This document shows, piece by piece, positions 37,705 through 49,241 of a stretch of 64,000 nucleotides of DNA. Where the stretch lies: contig JAMYGW020000010.1 in NCBI GenBank assembly GCA_025617375.2, forward strand, positions 62,001 through 126,000, read 5' to 3'. The translations under genes and the position numbers were made by a program. Source of the DNA: Acarospora socialis. Lineage: Eukaryota > Ascomycota > Lecanoromycetes > Acarosporales > Acarosporaceae. Numbering within the stretch: the first letter of the stretch is position 1; each line of letters begins with the position of its first letter. The notes under the pieces are model-generated. The model searched no databases. It saw only the letters and a list, made by a program, of their open reading frames with translations, and was not told where the DNA came from.

Positions 37705-38685
37705 TCAATACCCTAGCCATGAATACGGGGAAGGATCGTCTGCCACAGGCGGCCCTGTTAGTGCCTTGCTCTTCAGGGTAAACCGCATTGTAAGTTTGGA
37801 ACCATACTCTGCTTGGAGAAACGCATTCGCCCGGCGCTTTTCTACCTCTATCGCTTCCACAATCTCCCATCCACGCGCCTGAATCAGATCCCTCTGCCAG
37901 ACAAACTCATGCCTTATGCCCTCCCCCTTCCAAATTACCTCCACGTGCCGACTTCTTCGAGGGTCCGCTGCATAATCACCCCGAAGCTTCTCCATCAAGT
38001 TCGGTAGATCCATGCTGAACCAATTCGCGTACGGATGCTGCTCAAATATGCCGAGCTGTACACCAGGGAGTAAGTCGTGATCCAGTTGCAGAGTCAAAGT
38101 CAGCTTCGGTGCACCTGGATCACTGGCCAGGATAGCGAACATGGTTTCGATCGCCGGATGGTTGAGATTGTCCACGATCCCCTCTTCGGTCGACTCCGGT
38201 GAGCGATACAAAAAAGGGCTCCGCGGATAAAGCTCTTCATGACAATCACGAACTTTGGTACGCGTGCCGTCGCGCTGCTGATATGAATGCGCAGGCCGCT
38301 GCGCTCTTACCTCCAGCTTGGTGAGATGGTCCCGATTCCGGGGGCCAATCGTCTGAAGCCAGGACACGATGGGGTCCCAGTGGTGGTCACCAAGGAAGCC
38401 AAAGGTGTTCTTGCCGTAGAAAGTTATGGCGGCTTCGCGAGCCACGGTGCTGTTGCATCGGAGGAGGCTCAGCGCCAGGTCTTGAATACTAGATACTGTA
38501 GCTTGGTGGTCCACAATACAATTCCGTGTAATCGTCAGTTCCCCGTTATAGTCAGGGTCGTTGAACTCTGGTGGATAGGTGCTTTTAAATTCACCGGACC
38601 ACGCGACGATGGATGAAGATGCGATTAGAGCGAGATCGTAGATTTGGTCGCGGAGTTCTCGCGGAAGGGTTAGAAAGTTAATCAT
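37705..38685 (-). CDS. Hypothetical protein with F-box/2EXR-like N-terminus
   Basis: A single-exon frame of 326 residues opens MINFLTLPRELRDQIYDLAL. This LP.E.R..IY pattern is typical of the very large fungal families annotated as F-box-like or 2EXR proteins. Further on, ALSLLRCNSTVAREAAITFYGKNTFGF is the usual second block (a residue pair for old epitopes such as CN..V..EA...FYG.N.F). The rest is polar with no catalytic motif. Function is unknown; the fold may mediate protein binding. It is flanked by long intergenic DNA on both sides and has no functional link with its neighbours. The coding status is supported by its length, the conserved opening blocks and codon-level continuity. Confidence 0.75.
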   Translation of the reverse strand: MINFLTLPRELRDQIYDLALIASSSIVAWSGEFKSTYPPEFNDPDYNGELTITRNCIVDHQATVSSIQDLALSLLRCNSTVAREAAITFYGKNTFGFLGDHHWDPIVSWLQTIGPRNRDHLTKLEVRAQRPAHSYQQRDGTRTKVRDCHEELYPRSPFLYRSPESTEEGIVDNLNHPAIETMFAILASDPGAPKLTLTLQLDHDLLPGVQLGIFEQHPYANWFSMDLPNLMEKLRGDYAADPRRSRHVEVIWKGEGIRHEFVWQRDLIQARGWEIVEAIEVEKRRANAFLQAEYGSKLTMRFTLKSKALTGPPVADDPSPYSWLGY

Positions 38686-39445
38686 GTGCAGGCTTCTGAG
38701 TAGTCAGCTTTAATGGACTGTTAAATGACAATGTATCGTCGCCGGCGGAACAAGCTGCTCGTGCCCACACGCTCCTACAAGCGTACGGTAGGTCGTAATG
38801 AATCATTCGCTAAGCCCTTGTATGGGCAACTACGAGAATTTAGTTTTAAGTCATGGGGCATACTATAAGTGAGTGCACATATATGCATAGTAAACAACAA
38901 CCTCAACTGTAAACAGTACAAATTTGTATGTATCACAATGTCATGAATTCATGTGAGAATTGTTCTGATCTTGAAGTCATTGCTGAATAACTGTTTTACA
39001 ATAAATTGAAGTGACAATACTGTGAGACCGGTCTTGGCAGTTATGTGATAATCAACTTTAATGATTTGGGATTGTTGATGTTAGGATCAATATATGCATT
39101 GATACTAAGTCTATGGTATCATGATAATTGTTAAGGAAACTATCTAGGATTTGGTTTACATGTGGGGGCACCTTGGTGGCTAGCGGCCCGGAACAACTAT
39201 CTTCCGCGGGTGCGTTCGCCGAGCCCTATGGGATGTCCGTGACAGTTGATAGAATTGTTGCTAGTCTTCACAAAAGAAGAAAGTGTGTGCTTTTATCCCT
39301 CACAAAGGGTGGCTTACTAAGCATACTAGTTATGCGAGGTTTCATGAGAGGGTCCTAGCCCTCTGCAAACCGGAGTGCGCTTACACTGTTTAACTTTTAC
39401 AACACTATTGTCTTTGTCTCATACACCAGGACTGTGACCACGTTC
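38686..39445. other. AT-rich intergenic island
   Basis: About 38800-39130 is clearly richer in A and T than its surroundings and rich in TA and TG/CA steps. No protein remnant or inverted ends were found. It may be decayed repeat DNA. Confidence 0.5.
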
Positions 39446-42085
39446 TTACATGTTAAACTGTAAGACAGTTGAAGAAAATGGCGGTACATCCCACTGAAAT
39501 GGTCCAGAGCCAGCAGAGCCAGCAGGAAGGTTGGCAGCTCTTGGGTACACGGCGGTCTTGTTGTTGAAGAAGTTGTAGTCATTCAAATTTGGGGTTGTCT
39601 ATGCCAATTACATTAGTCCAGCTCTGGCTCCAGGCACTCATTGCATGTGGTCATACCAATATTGTGCCGTTGACGCTGGTATGTGGAACGTCAATATCCA
39701 CGCTCAAGGGAACAGCACTTGTGCCCGAATTGATGACCTGTTTCACTTGTTAGGGATGTGCATATGGGACTAAGAGGATGAGAGTGTTGTACCTTGAGAT
39801 AGACGGCATTAGACAGCTCATCGATCAGCGCCACCCACCAGAGCGGATTTAAATTCCCCACTGTATTCATAACCGGCAGAGTCTGGGTTCCACGGTAATT
39901 ACCAAAGAGCCACTGCTGCCAATAGCTGGCGCTAGCGAGAGTGTCATTCGCGGTGTAAGTAATCGTGTTAGGGCTGCTCGCATAGTTGTTGAAATTCGCC
40001 AAGACTGGGGCGAGCGCCATCATGCGCACGACATTAGGGTTTCTCTCGGCCCCGATCTGGTAAACGCCTTCAGCAATTGCGCTGAAGAGCTCGGGGAAAT
40101 CTATCTTCTGGCTGGGTGGGCTTGAGAAGGTGGCCACCCCTTCGGGTGTGTCGATGGATATGCATTGATACTCGCCAATGAAGATGGTGACGTTCGGGTT
40201 ATTGGTTGCCTTTTGCCAATTATCCCATTGGTCGAAATTCTCGAGAAACCAAGAGGGCTCGTCGTAGTGGTGAAAATCGTACACGGTGCCAGGAGGGACT
40301 GGTCAAATTAGTGGTGTACGCTCCAAAACCAATGGATGGTGGTGACTTGCGTGGAACAGTAATATCTGGAGAATATTTGAAAGGATTCTCATTGTAATAT
40401 GAGCTAATGAACGTGATGCTCGGGTAGGCCTGTTTCAGTCCCTCGTACATGATGCGGAACTGGAAAGCGTCAGAACAACACGCAAATGTGGCCATAGGAA
40501 CTCACGCGATAATTATAGGTATTACTAAAGAAGTCTTCATTGCCAATCTCGACGAATCTGCGATACGTTAGCGTGGATACAGTTGTATAACTGTGAAGGC
40601 CCTGACCGTATCTGGAATGGCTCGGGGTGCCCATGCTGAGCCCTCAAAGCTCCCCAGGGGGTACTTGTGTTGCCAGTGATATACTCAAGCTCATCCAGTG
40701 CTTCCTGTAGTACCGGTTGCATCTGATCTTCAGGTACCGAGTTGGTCATATTGAGTGAGAATGGATCCAAGCTTGCCCCTGCATAAACATTCACTATCGG
40801 TTCAAGTCCCATATCTTCGCACCACTCAAGGTATTCCAACAGCCCAAGTCCGTCGGTATTGTAGTAGTCTTATGGCTTTTGTCAGCGCAACTGTGCATTT
40901 GAGACGTGAGAGGTGCACGCACTCCAAACGCCCACTCGACCGGGTCGATATCGGAGGTCCCTTGCACAGTGTCAGTCAATAGTGACCAATGAAAACGACC
41001 AACCAAGTCCTACCCAATAGTCTCATACCACTTCCAATGCGTATCAAGCGAGCGGCCCTCGAGATTGTTGCCTCCAGGGAATCGTAGAAACTTGGGTTTC
41101 GCATCATAAAGGATTTCGGCCAAGTCCTTCCGTAGACCGTTCTGTCGTCCTTTGAAAGTCTCGCCAAATAGGCTGATAAGTGATATAAAGAAAGTAGTCC
41201 CCGCCACTTCAGATGCATCAAACGTCACGGCAAAGGTATTATTCGCGCCTGGTGCCATGACGGTGTTGTGCAGTTGGGTCTCGATTTTGGTATAGTTAAT
41301 GGTCGAGAGATTCGCGCCGATAGGAACACTCGACGTGGACCACACCTCATCCGTGAGATTGGAACGCAATGACACCGAAATGTGAGTCAGCGTACTATTG
41401 TTCCGAACAGCGGACGGCATAATGTAGAAGGAAGTGTTGTAAGTCTGCGGCTTCACGTCGATGCCCCACCAACCCTCGTTCAGAAACCCGACTTCACCTG
41501 TAGCAGTGTATGGAATATCCAGTTGCAGCACAGTGGGTAGGGCACTCGAGAGAGGATGGAGAACATCCAGCGACAGCTTAACATTTCCAATAGGACGATA
41601 GCCGTTTAGTACAGGACCATATGGCACGACTGGATTCTCTGATGACAGGATGCTTAAGCCGACATATCCCTCGGCCACTCCAGTTGTGACTTCTGAGCCT
41701 AGGTTACAGTCGATCAGGCACGCGCAACTCGTACGTGCACAGAGCGGACATACCTTGAAACGCTCGGTTCCTGATCATTTCACCGTATAGGCCACCATCA
41801 CCCGAGTGCTGCTGTCTATTAGCACGGCATGAACTGATTCCTTGAACATCATGACCAATGCACCGTTATATCCTCAAAGCTCAAGCCATAGAGGTCCGGA
41901 GCTGTATTGTTCCGCTCCCCGCTCTTCGTAAGAACCTCAAGCTTCACCGGGGAGAAGTCGGGATGCGAAGCATTGATGAATTGCGTCTGGGCCAAGCCGT
42001 ACTGTCGCTTATCCAACTGAGAGCGATGCGGTATCCTGACGCCAAAGGCGGCTCCAATTACCATGAATGTGGCCAGAGTCAGCAT
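39446..42085 (-). CDS. abfA: Secreted alpha-L-arabinofuranosidase, GH51
   Basis: This enzyme releases terminal arabinofuranose from arabinan and arabinoxylan outside the cell. Ten exons join in phase (41864-42085, 41754-41808, 41014-41698, 40923-40960, 40868-40607, 40506-40557, 40351-40459, 39793-40298, 39657-39737, 39446-39598) to about 720 residues. The opening MLTLATFMVIGAAFG is a signal peptide. GH51 blocks follow: YGLSFEDIT with HSGDGGLYGEMIRNRAFQG, KPKFLRFPGGNNLEG, WKWYETIG then RPGRVGVW, NTDGLGLLEYLEWCEDMG, HPEPFQIRFVEIGNEDFF with acid/base E428, YDFHHYDEPSWFLENFD, and TIFIGEYQ with nucleophile E517 (numbering from this model). Intron 7 (40299-40350) has a GC donor; the only join giving the family frame uses GCAAGT...CAG. 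Intron 1 uses GTGCAT. The C-terminal exon adds an Asn-rich beta-sandwich end. The family assignment is firm; the last two exons are slightly less certain. Confidence 0.9.
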
Positions 42086-43264
42086 TTTTGATTATTCTCG
42101 CGGTATTATTATCAGGAAGGTGAGTAACAATGGCCATGGACCACTGAGAAGAGCGGCAACGAACATGATGAACGGCCAACATTGAAATAAGTTTCTCAGA
42201 TGGGCGTGTGACATCACCGTAGGAGTGTGACATGCTGTATAACAGCTAGCTGCAGGATTCCGAGGTGACACAAAGATGTTTTCATTGAATGCCAGGATCT
42301 CTCCTTCTATGTCAAGACTTCATAGGATGTGGAATCACAACTAGCTGCGGGGTACGCGAATGGATGGAATCCCCACAAACACTTCTCCGCTCTCAAAACC
42401 TTTCTACAGTTCGCAACTCAACGACCCCTCCAGAATTGATGCAAGTGACATGGTCCAGGACCCACGTTTTCCCTGTTTGGAAGGTACCATTGGCATTCTT
42501 GCGAGCCTTATGCTACCATGCATCCGTTGTGGCTCCAGCCGACTGTGATTGGTTCAGGTCGTCGACTTTGTCTGTGCTGAAGGATCGGCAAGCACGCAAA
42601 TGTTCCATCCGTTCTGTCAACCGGTTGTAATAAGTGAAAGAAGGGGTGATTCCTAAGTGTCAGTGAAGTAAGCTACTTATTTATGTGAGGGGGTAATCTC
42701 CCAGCCAGGTGGGGGGACGACATGATGTCAGCTAGGTTAGCTAGATGAGGCAGGTGCGCCAGCGAGGTAAGGAAGCGGCACATGGTCGATATGCCCATAA
42801 CAATCGGCGGTGAGGAGAACAAAGATGACGCATTCAGTTACGGCCTGGAATCTTGTACAAGCAATGAGAGCATGTCTCACTATCTATGACTTGGGTAGAT
42901 CAGATAACAAAGCTCTGCAAGACTTACAGAGAGGTGGTTACTGTTGATGTCTTTTGTTCATTTTAAACCCTACAGTTAATTGAGTATCAACAGGGAAATA
43001 TAGAAAAAGTTCTGAGCCTTGAGCCGCCTTCACATAACTGCACCAGATATTGTTGAAGTTTTACACCAATCTTCACTTTGTACTCCTACCGCAGGTGAAG
43101 CCCAAGAAACTGCGGTCACATATTCTGTGATGGCCTTCAAATCTCTCTTTCAGTCAATTGTCTCTGCTTGCAATTCTCCTACGATTAGCGTGGCACAATT
43201 GGAAACACCTGACAACGTTGCTTTCATACCAGTCCTGAGTTATCACCCCCTTTCTCCTCAAGTT
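42086..43264. other. Intergenic, no supported gene
   Basis: This is the divergent region between the GH51 gene and the ankyrin pseudogene. Only short frames without motifs are present. Confidence 0.55.
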
Positions 43265-44827
43265 ATGGATCCTGTATCAATTATAGCATCTACCGTTACT
43301 ATGCTCCAGGCCGCTGAATCAGTGGTCGAATGTCTTCACAAGCTCATTTCTCTCAAGGACGCTCCTGCTTGTCTCCTCCAACTGAATACTGATATGACAG
43401 ATCTACAGCAGCTGATAACTACTGTGATACAAGAAATATGCACGTGAAACACAGAACTGTTAATGGGAGGGCGACAGAATACTCTTATTCTCCACAATGC
43501 GTTGCGGAAGATCAAGGCCACACTTCTGGAACTTCGGGTATTAGTTGAACGTAGTATGGGAGGAGAGATGGCCAGCGGAACTGGAATCAACTACCTTGCT
43601 TGGGTCTATGGAAAAGGGAAGATTTCGAAGATATAGGATGAGCTACATGCCGCCATAATGAGTGCCACAGCGGCGCCGAGAGTTCTGAACCTGTATGTCT
43701 TGGATTGTCATATTGGTGTGTTCCCTGACATCTGACTTATGAAATAGGGACATGGCGTCAAGATCTGAAAACTCAACTAAACCAATTGCACCACAGCACA
43801 GAAGATCTTTTGCGTCAAGGGAGACCCTCAGAGCAGTTGATGCAAGCTCCTGCTGAATTCAATAATTCAGGGATATACTCAGTCATCAACTTCTCAGGAA
43901 AGAATCGAAGCCCCTGTTGCGAATATCAGCTCACTCATTGTTAATGACCAGTTCTCGCCTCCATCGAAAGTCCCCGCTCAGATCTCTGCACCGAGTATGT
44001 TGACTTCACCACCGCTTTAATATTTAAGTACAATTGACTTCACATACACTCGAAGTTGTCGCTATGTCTGCGCCTGTTCTTACCATACTAGGACACAGTG
44101 GAAGAGTCGGGGACACTAAAGTTATGGAGCAGCTTTTGATGAAAGGTGCCGACCTCAATATTGGCGATATCATTAGATCCGCACCATCATATTAATCGGT
44201 GACCAATGGTTCTGAGAGAGCGCTCGATGGTTTGCTGGCCGCCGGAGCGGATATCAGTGCCATAGACTATCTGGGCCGTACCGCGCTGATGGAAGTGATC
44301 CGTTGCCGCAAATATGAGGTTGACATTCTTCGGAAATTGTTCGCCGCTAGATCGAATGTCAACTCTCAAGGTCCTCAGGGATGTACACAGCCGAATCTGA
44401 AGGTGGAGAGGATTCACGCCAATCTTGAGACACAGCCCTGTGAACATGAAGTACACGTCAACATCCGCACTGTCTATGATCGGACACTTGTAATGTTTAC
44501 GGCCAGGAAAGGTCCTCATGTTCTCGGGTACCTACTTAAGAAAGGAGCAGACTACACAATTGTAGACTCGGAACAAAGGGCTATACTCAATATTGCGGCA
44601 GACTACAGGGACTTGCAGTGCTTGCATACACTGCGCCGAGCGGACCCGAAGTTCTTTTTGTTGATAACGAAGACAGGCACGGCTATACCCAAATGGATTT
44701 AGCGGTCTGGAGACGAGATGACAATTCTAGATGGTCGAAATGGGCGATTAGAGAGCCTGATCTCGACCCTCAAGAGTGGTTCAAGGCTTTTGAGGAAATG
44801 TATTTCAATATCAAGCATTTGTATTAA
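43265..44827 (+). pseudogene. Decayed ankyrin-repeat gene with fungal NLR-type N-terminus
   Basis: The start MDPVSIIASTVTMLQAAESV is the typical N-terminal domain of fungal STAND/ankyrin proteins, and the downstream part holds ankyrin repeats (GDTKVMEQLLMKGADLNIGD, ERALDGLLAAGADISAIDYL, GPHVLGYLLKKGADYTIVDS) and a usual C-terminal end (NEDRHGYTQMDLAVWRRDD). The frame is broken: TGA at 43445-43447, TAG at 43634-43636, TAA at 44193-44195 in the ankyrin frame, and a frame change in the T-run at about 44653-44660 that moves the last block to another frame. No intron of plausible size removes these stops. No NACHT domain is visible in the remnant, so the parent was either an N-domain plus ankyrin protein or has suffered a deletion. 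Intact copies probably occur elsewhere in such genomes, where these families are large. Confidence 0.8.
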
Positions 44828-45704
44828 CAGATGCGGGTTCAAGGTGTTGAGAAGGTAGGCGGCAACAGCAGGACAGAGACGGAATATATGGAACCGACGG
44901 AAAGACTATATGAGAAGCTCCCGGGGAGAGTCCCTCCAGACTAGCAATTCGACATTCTGGACTGGGAGTACTGTCACGATGATCGCGACGGGAGATTAAA
45001 AACCACATCATGGATGGATTCGCACCGTTGTATCGGAAGTGAACGGTACCGCTACAACCATGTCCGGCCTCTCTCGATCCGACGGCGGCAGTATCCCTGA
45101 AGCTCATCAGCTTGTTATAGTCTTCAAGAAGAAGCCGCATCTTGTCCGTCTGGAATGTTTAGGCTTTGGCGCTCTATGATCCATCTCTGGGAGGAAGAAA
45201 ATGGCTAGCATCGGGACGATCAACAAACGCCTAAAGCCATCCTTTGACTCTCTGTTCATTGTTAAGCATGTGTGGCTGTACTGTACCACTCGGGAAATCT
45301 TGGGAGGTAGGTAGGGTTACTTTAATACCTGTCTATGTGCTCGTTACAAGTTGGTAACAGTGTCTTGCCCTTCCGCTGTTGGTTACTATACCATACTGTT
45401 ACTTGCTATACTATACCGTACAGACAGGCGACTGTCACGAGAACGGGACCGAATATTTCTCTTGCACAGGGGCGTTGAGGTCTGAGAAGTGTGGTGATTG
45501 ATGTCGAGGGGGTTAGATGGCTAGCTAACGTGCCCTTGTTATGTGCCCATTTGCTCCCCTCTGAATCTCCCTATTCCGTCCGGATATCCAAAGTTAATCA
45601 GCTTATCCCTCCCCAACACCCAACTCCATCCCCACCCATCCTGGACAGTGTTCTTCTCGCTTCCCCCCGGTCCCATCCAACCGCTCCGTCAAGAGATTAG
45701 TCAG
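44828..45704. other. Intergenic, no supported gene
   Basis: Short local repeats of ACTATACC/ACTGTTACTT type occur at about 45380-45425. Nothing coding is seen. Confidence 0.5.
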
Positions 45705-46913
45705 TTAGATCGAGCCCCTTACTCCCTTCCTTCCCTTTTCCTTCCATCTCCCCTTCTCCTCTCCCTCGCGAACATCCACACCGGCATTCCCTTCCAGAAA
45801 TCCATACCCCATATACATCCCTTCTCCCTGCATACCCCCACCATCGTCAAGAACAGGCCAACTCTTCGTTCTCAATCGCATCCTCTTGAGCGGCAAGTCA
45901 TTCTGTCCCTCTTTCTCCGCTCGTTCGAGCAAGATTGCGACGATCGACCTCCGGTCCACATTCGTGTCCGTCGTCGGACTCGTGCCATGAGGGATGGTAA
46001 TCCGGTCGTTCGCAGAAGCGTCTAGTTCGAAGAGCGGTGTCGGCGGTCCAACTTCCTCTTCCTGTATGGCGCTAAGCGGCATCGGGCGCGGCGGGTGATG
46101 GATGTGCTGAACCGGTTCGTGCGCGTAGATATGGTGAGTGTTAAGATTCATAGCCCCAGGTTGGTAGATAGCGTTGTAAGACGGGGACGAAGACGGAGGA
46201 GTCCAGTAAGGTCCCGGTGGTGCCGGGACACCTACTCTGCTGCCGCCGATTATGTTAGACGGGTGCTGGGGCACCTGCACGGGGAAGCATGTCCGCGTCG
46301 CGCCGCGGAAGTGGTGGACCTTGAAGCCAGGGCCTAGGGTCAAGTTTGCCATCCTCTCGTCCACTCCTTCCCACCGCCGCCCGCTCGCCGGTCCGGCGTG
46401 AACACCAACACCAACCCACCGCTCCACTCTCTGGATCTTCCCCACCACTCTGCCCAACTCCGCTAGTATCACCTTCTCCTCGTTCTCGGCTTCCTTGAGC
46501 CGTCGCTTCAGTTTGGCGTGCTGGTGTCTCAGGTGGGGGATCGATTTCGCGCCTCGCTTGGATGGTGGAGATGGGCCTGGGGATGGAAAGAGGAGGCGGT
46601 CGAGTTTGGTTTGGGTCTGGGCGAGGCGGCGGACGAGGTGGGTGGCAGTTGAGTCGGCGTGCTGGAGGGAGGTGAGAAGGTAGGAGCGCTCTTGGTGGAG
46701 GGGATGGAAGGGGAGGGGGATTGGTAGGGAGTCGGGGGTACTGTTGGTGGTGTGAGTGGCCGTTGAGAAAGGATGTTGGTGGATGAGAGTGAATTCCTCA
46801 TCTGGGTTTCTTGGAGCTGGGAGAGCTGGAAGGCTGTCTTGAACTGAAGGTGAAGCTTCTTTTGCTGGCTTGTTGCGGCTTGCTGCTCGATCGGATAATT
46901 TGAAGCCGGCCAT
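45705..46913 (-). CDS. Hypothetical proline-rich protein with a coiled coil
   Basis: A single-exon frame of 402 residues starts MAGFKLSDRAASRNKPAKEA. I do not recognise a family. Residues about 70-165 are predicted by eye to be helical with heptad character (ERSYLLTSLQHADSTATHLV through LKRRLKEAENEEKVILAELG), consistent with a coiled coil. After about residue 190 the chain is Pro/His/Tyr-rich and probably disordered; it ends in a charged Gly/Lys/Arg tail (GRWKEKGRKGVRGS). The two-part layout, a short coiled coil plus a disordered region with possible docking motifs, resembles many uncharacterised ascomycete proteins. The start is the first Met of the frame. No intron was needed. An adaptor role would be a guess. 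Confidence 0.7.
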   Translation of the reverse strand: MAGFKLSDRAASRNKPAKEASPSVQDSLPALPAPRNPDEEFTLIHQHPFSTATHTTNSTPDSLPIPLPFHPLHQERSYLLTSLQHADSTATHLVRRLAQTQTKLDRLLFPSPGPSPPSKRGAKSIPHLRHQHAKLKRRLKEAENEEKVILAELGRVVGKIQRVERWVGVGVHAGPASGRRWEGVDERMANLTLGPGFKVHHFRGATRTCFPVQVPQHPSNIIGGSRVGVPAPPGPYWTPPSSSPSYNAIYQPGAMNLNTHHIYAHEPVQHIHHPPRPMPLSAIQEEEVGPPTPLFELDASANDRITIPHGTSPTTDTNVDRRSIVAILLERAEKEGQNDLPLKRMRLRTKSWPVLDDGGGMQGEGMYMGYGFLEGNAGVDVREGEEKGRWKEKGRKGVRGSI

Positions 46914-47597
46914 GGCGTGTCGTCTAGTTCGTACTTCTCTTCGGCGTCGATCTAATCTGAAGCTGGTAGAGTCAATTCACGAAAACTAGTTGTCTCTTCT
47001 GTTCTATTATTTCGTAACCAAGAGCACAGAGAGTGAGATCTCAGTGAAGATAAGACGAAGAACTAGTGAAGCCGGTGAGTACACGGCAGCATATACGGAG
47101 ATTTAGTACAAAGCGCGGCATTGGAAGCAAAAGAAGTGTCCGGAAAGGCCTCCATCACTGTGGCTTGGTACCAACCGTCAAAGCATGCATGTCATCGCGG
47201 CTGGGATGAGCAGCTCATGAAGATGCGAGAATGCATTGTGAAATTGACTATTCGGAATGGATCAAAGGCATTGCGTCGGCAATAACAAAGAGATCTGGTA
47301 GATGATGCACGTGTCGGTGTCAATAAGAGGTGGACAAAGAACAAATGTTCTGAACTCCATAGTATCCTGAAAAAGTGTCTGAAGACACAAGGGCCCTTTG
47401 CTCTTGGGGCTGTCACTGACAGTAAGCAGTAGCAACGTCTAGCATTACGCCGGATTTCAATGAATCTTACCGACACACAACACAAATCGGGAACCTTCCA
47501 GGCGTGTATGCACAGGTTCTTCGCGCGAGGAGAGTTTCCTGATTGGTACCAACAACACAATACCTCTCGATAAATACCCTAGTGAGGTAATGTATAT
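46914..47597. other. Intergenic, no supported gene
   Basis: It holds the upstream region of the coiled-coil gene's neighbour side and a 122-codon minus frame (47192-47560) without any motif; I do not regard that frame as a gene. Confidence 0.5.
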
Positions 47598-48826
47598 TCA
47601 AATATTGAAGCCACCGTGCTCTGTTACATCACAGAACCTCCAAAGCCCTGCAGACCGAGCAGCCTTGATCACATTGGAGATTTCGTCCTGGGTGATAGGC
47701 CGATTAATTTCCTCATAGCGCACCGTAGGAGCTCCTCCATGGCTAGGAGGACGCACGCCAGATTCCATGCTTTTCGGTGTCGATTTCGACTCCGGTGTTA
47801 CTAGCGCTGCAGACGCATGCTTGGGCTTCCCAACATGTGCATCCGGATGATATTGCTCCATGATGTTGACAAATATGTCTCGGGATACATTGTCCGCCAA
47901 CCACTTCATAATCTCTTGCCCTTCACTTTCCAAGCCAGGCATAACTAAGTGCCTAACAAGCACTCCTCTCTTAGCTATTCCATCCGGCGTGAAACACAGA
48001 TCTCCGACCTGGGTGTACATGGCTTTGATGCTTTCCATCGTAGTGGCGGTGTAGTTGTCCGCTTTCAGTAACCGCTTCGACGTGCTATTCTTCCACACTT
48101 TGAAGTCAGGTAGATATATATCAATCAGACCGTCGAGTAAGTGCAGAGACTCCAGGGAGTCGAAAGAAGAGGTATTATAAATAACTGGCAGTCGCAAGCC
48201 CAGCTCTCTTGCGTGCAGTATCGACAGAGCCACCTGCGGGACAACATGTTCCGGCGTGACGAGATTGATGTTATGAACTCTGCCAACTTCCTGAAGCTTT
48301 ATGTACCATTCAGCGAGCTGCTCAGGCGTAAGATCGAAGCCGTTCTGTTGGTGGGCAATGTCGTGGTTCTGGCAAAAGACGCAACGGAGATTGCAGCCCG
48401 AGAAGAAGACGGCACCAGAGCCATTGTGGCCTTGGATGCAGGGCTCTATGTACCATCAACGACGTCGAATATGGGTAAATAATACGAGTCAATGCTCTTC
48501 TCTGTGCAACACCTACCCTCACCAAAGTGCGGAGCAATAACATTGACCTTCACCGTCTCCGCACCAATCAGGCAAACTCCAGTCTTCTCATAACGATTTA
48601 CTCCGCAGAGTCTGGGGCAGAGGTTGCAGTTGCGTAGATGAGCATAGGCTGCTGTGCGCTTCCTCGCTGCGTCAATTGAAGACAGTAACTGATATCGTGG
48701 GATGTAATCCTCTACAAGGAAAGGCGGGGCTAGGTGCAGCTGGCGGACAGTGGAAAGCTGTGGTATTGTACCGGGTGAACGTCTCAGCTGTCCAATTGTC
48801 CATGATAAACCCAATCTGTGGGACAT
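47598..48826 (-). CDS. Radical SAM protein, pyruvate-formate-lyase-activating-enzyme-like
   Basis: This is a radical SAM enzyme that should bind a 4Fe-4S cluster and cleave S-adenosylmethionine. Exon 1 (48517-48826) and exon 2 (47598-48445) join in phase to 385 residues across a 71-bp intron (GTAGGT donor). The cluster motif is CNLRCVFC, in FFSGCNLRCVFCQN, a CxxxCxxC match. Before it are LRNCNLCPRLCGVNR, a second Cys set (CxxCxxxC), and HFGEEPCIQGHNGSGAV. Downstream are VIYNTSSFDSLESL and IDIYLPDFKVW, typical of PflA-like family members. The C-terminal part of about 60 residues (KPKHASAALVTPESKS) is an insertion before the final ITQDEISNVIKAARSAGL. Filamentous ascomycetes generally lack pyruvate formate-lyase, so the substrate is unknown. 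The Met at 48826 was chosen because the frame upstream has no better start; a short N-terminal mitochondrial-type leader is possible. Confidence 0.85.
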
Positions 48827-49241
48827 AGTGGTCACGCCTCATTCTGCGTCAGAGAGCTGTTCGCGACGACAGTGTCTGCCTGTTATCTGCGCGACTATAT
48901 AGGATAGGGAAGCTCCCTTCAAGCGAGAGGGTGGAGAATCTGACGGCATTGGCTCAAAGGGTCAACGGAATGGGTTCTACATCGAACGTCTCAAATTCTC
49001 AGAACCCCATTTCGGTTGCCAGCTGTTCAATCGCGCACTTCTTTCCACCCCATCCCTCTCTTTGCAATTGATATCTCTATTACTATTACTCTATAGTCTG
49101 ATGTGCAACTATTTGTGTTGCAGTGATTTTAAGCAGGTCCTGAATATAAGCGGCAAAGTGGACCCAACAAGTGGAGACATGTCAATAGCAAGGATGTATA
49201 ACGAAGCTAGATCTCTTCCCAGAACCACTTTTTTCGCTTTT
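48827..49241. other. Intergenic, no supported gene
   Basis: This 415-bp stretch lies between the radical SAM start and the GMC gene's stop. It should contain the radical SAM promoter. No other signal is seen. Confidence 0.5.
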
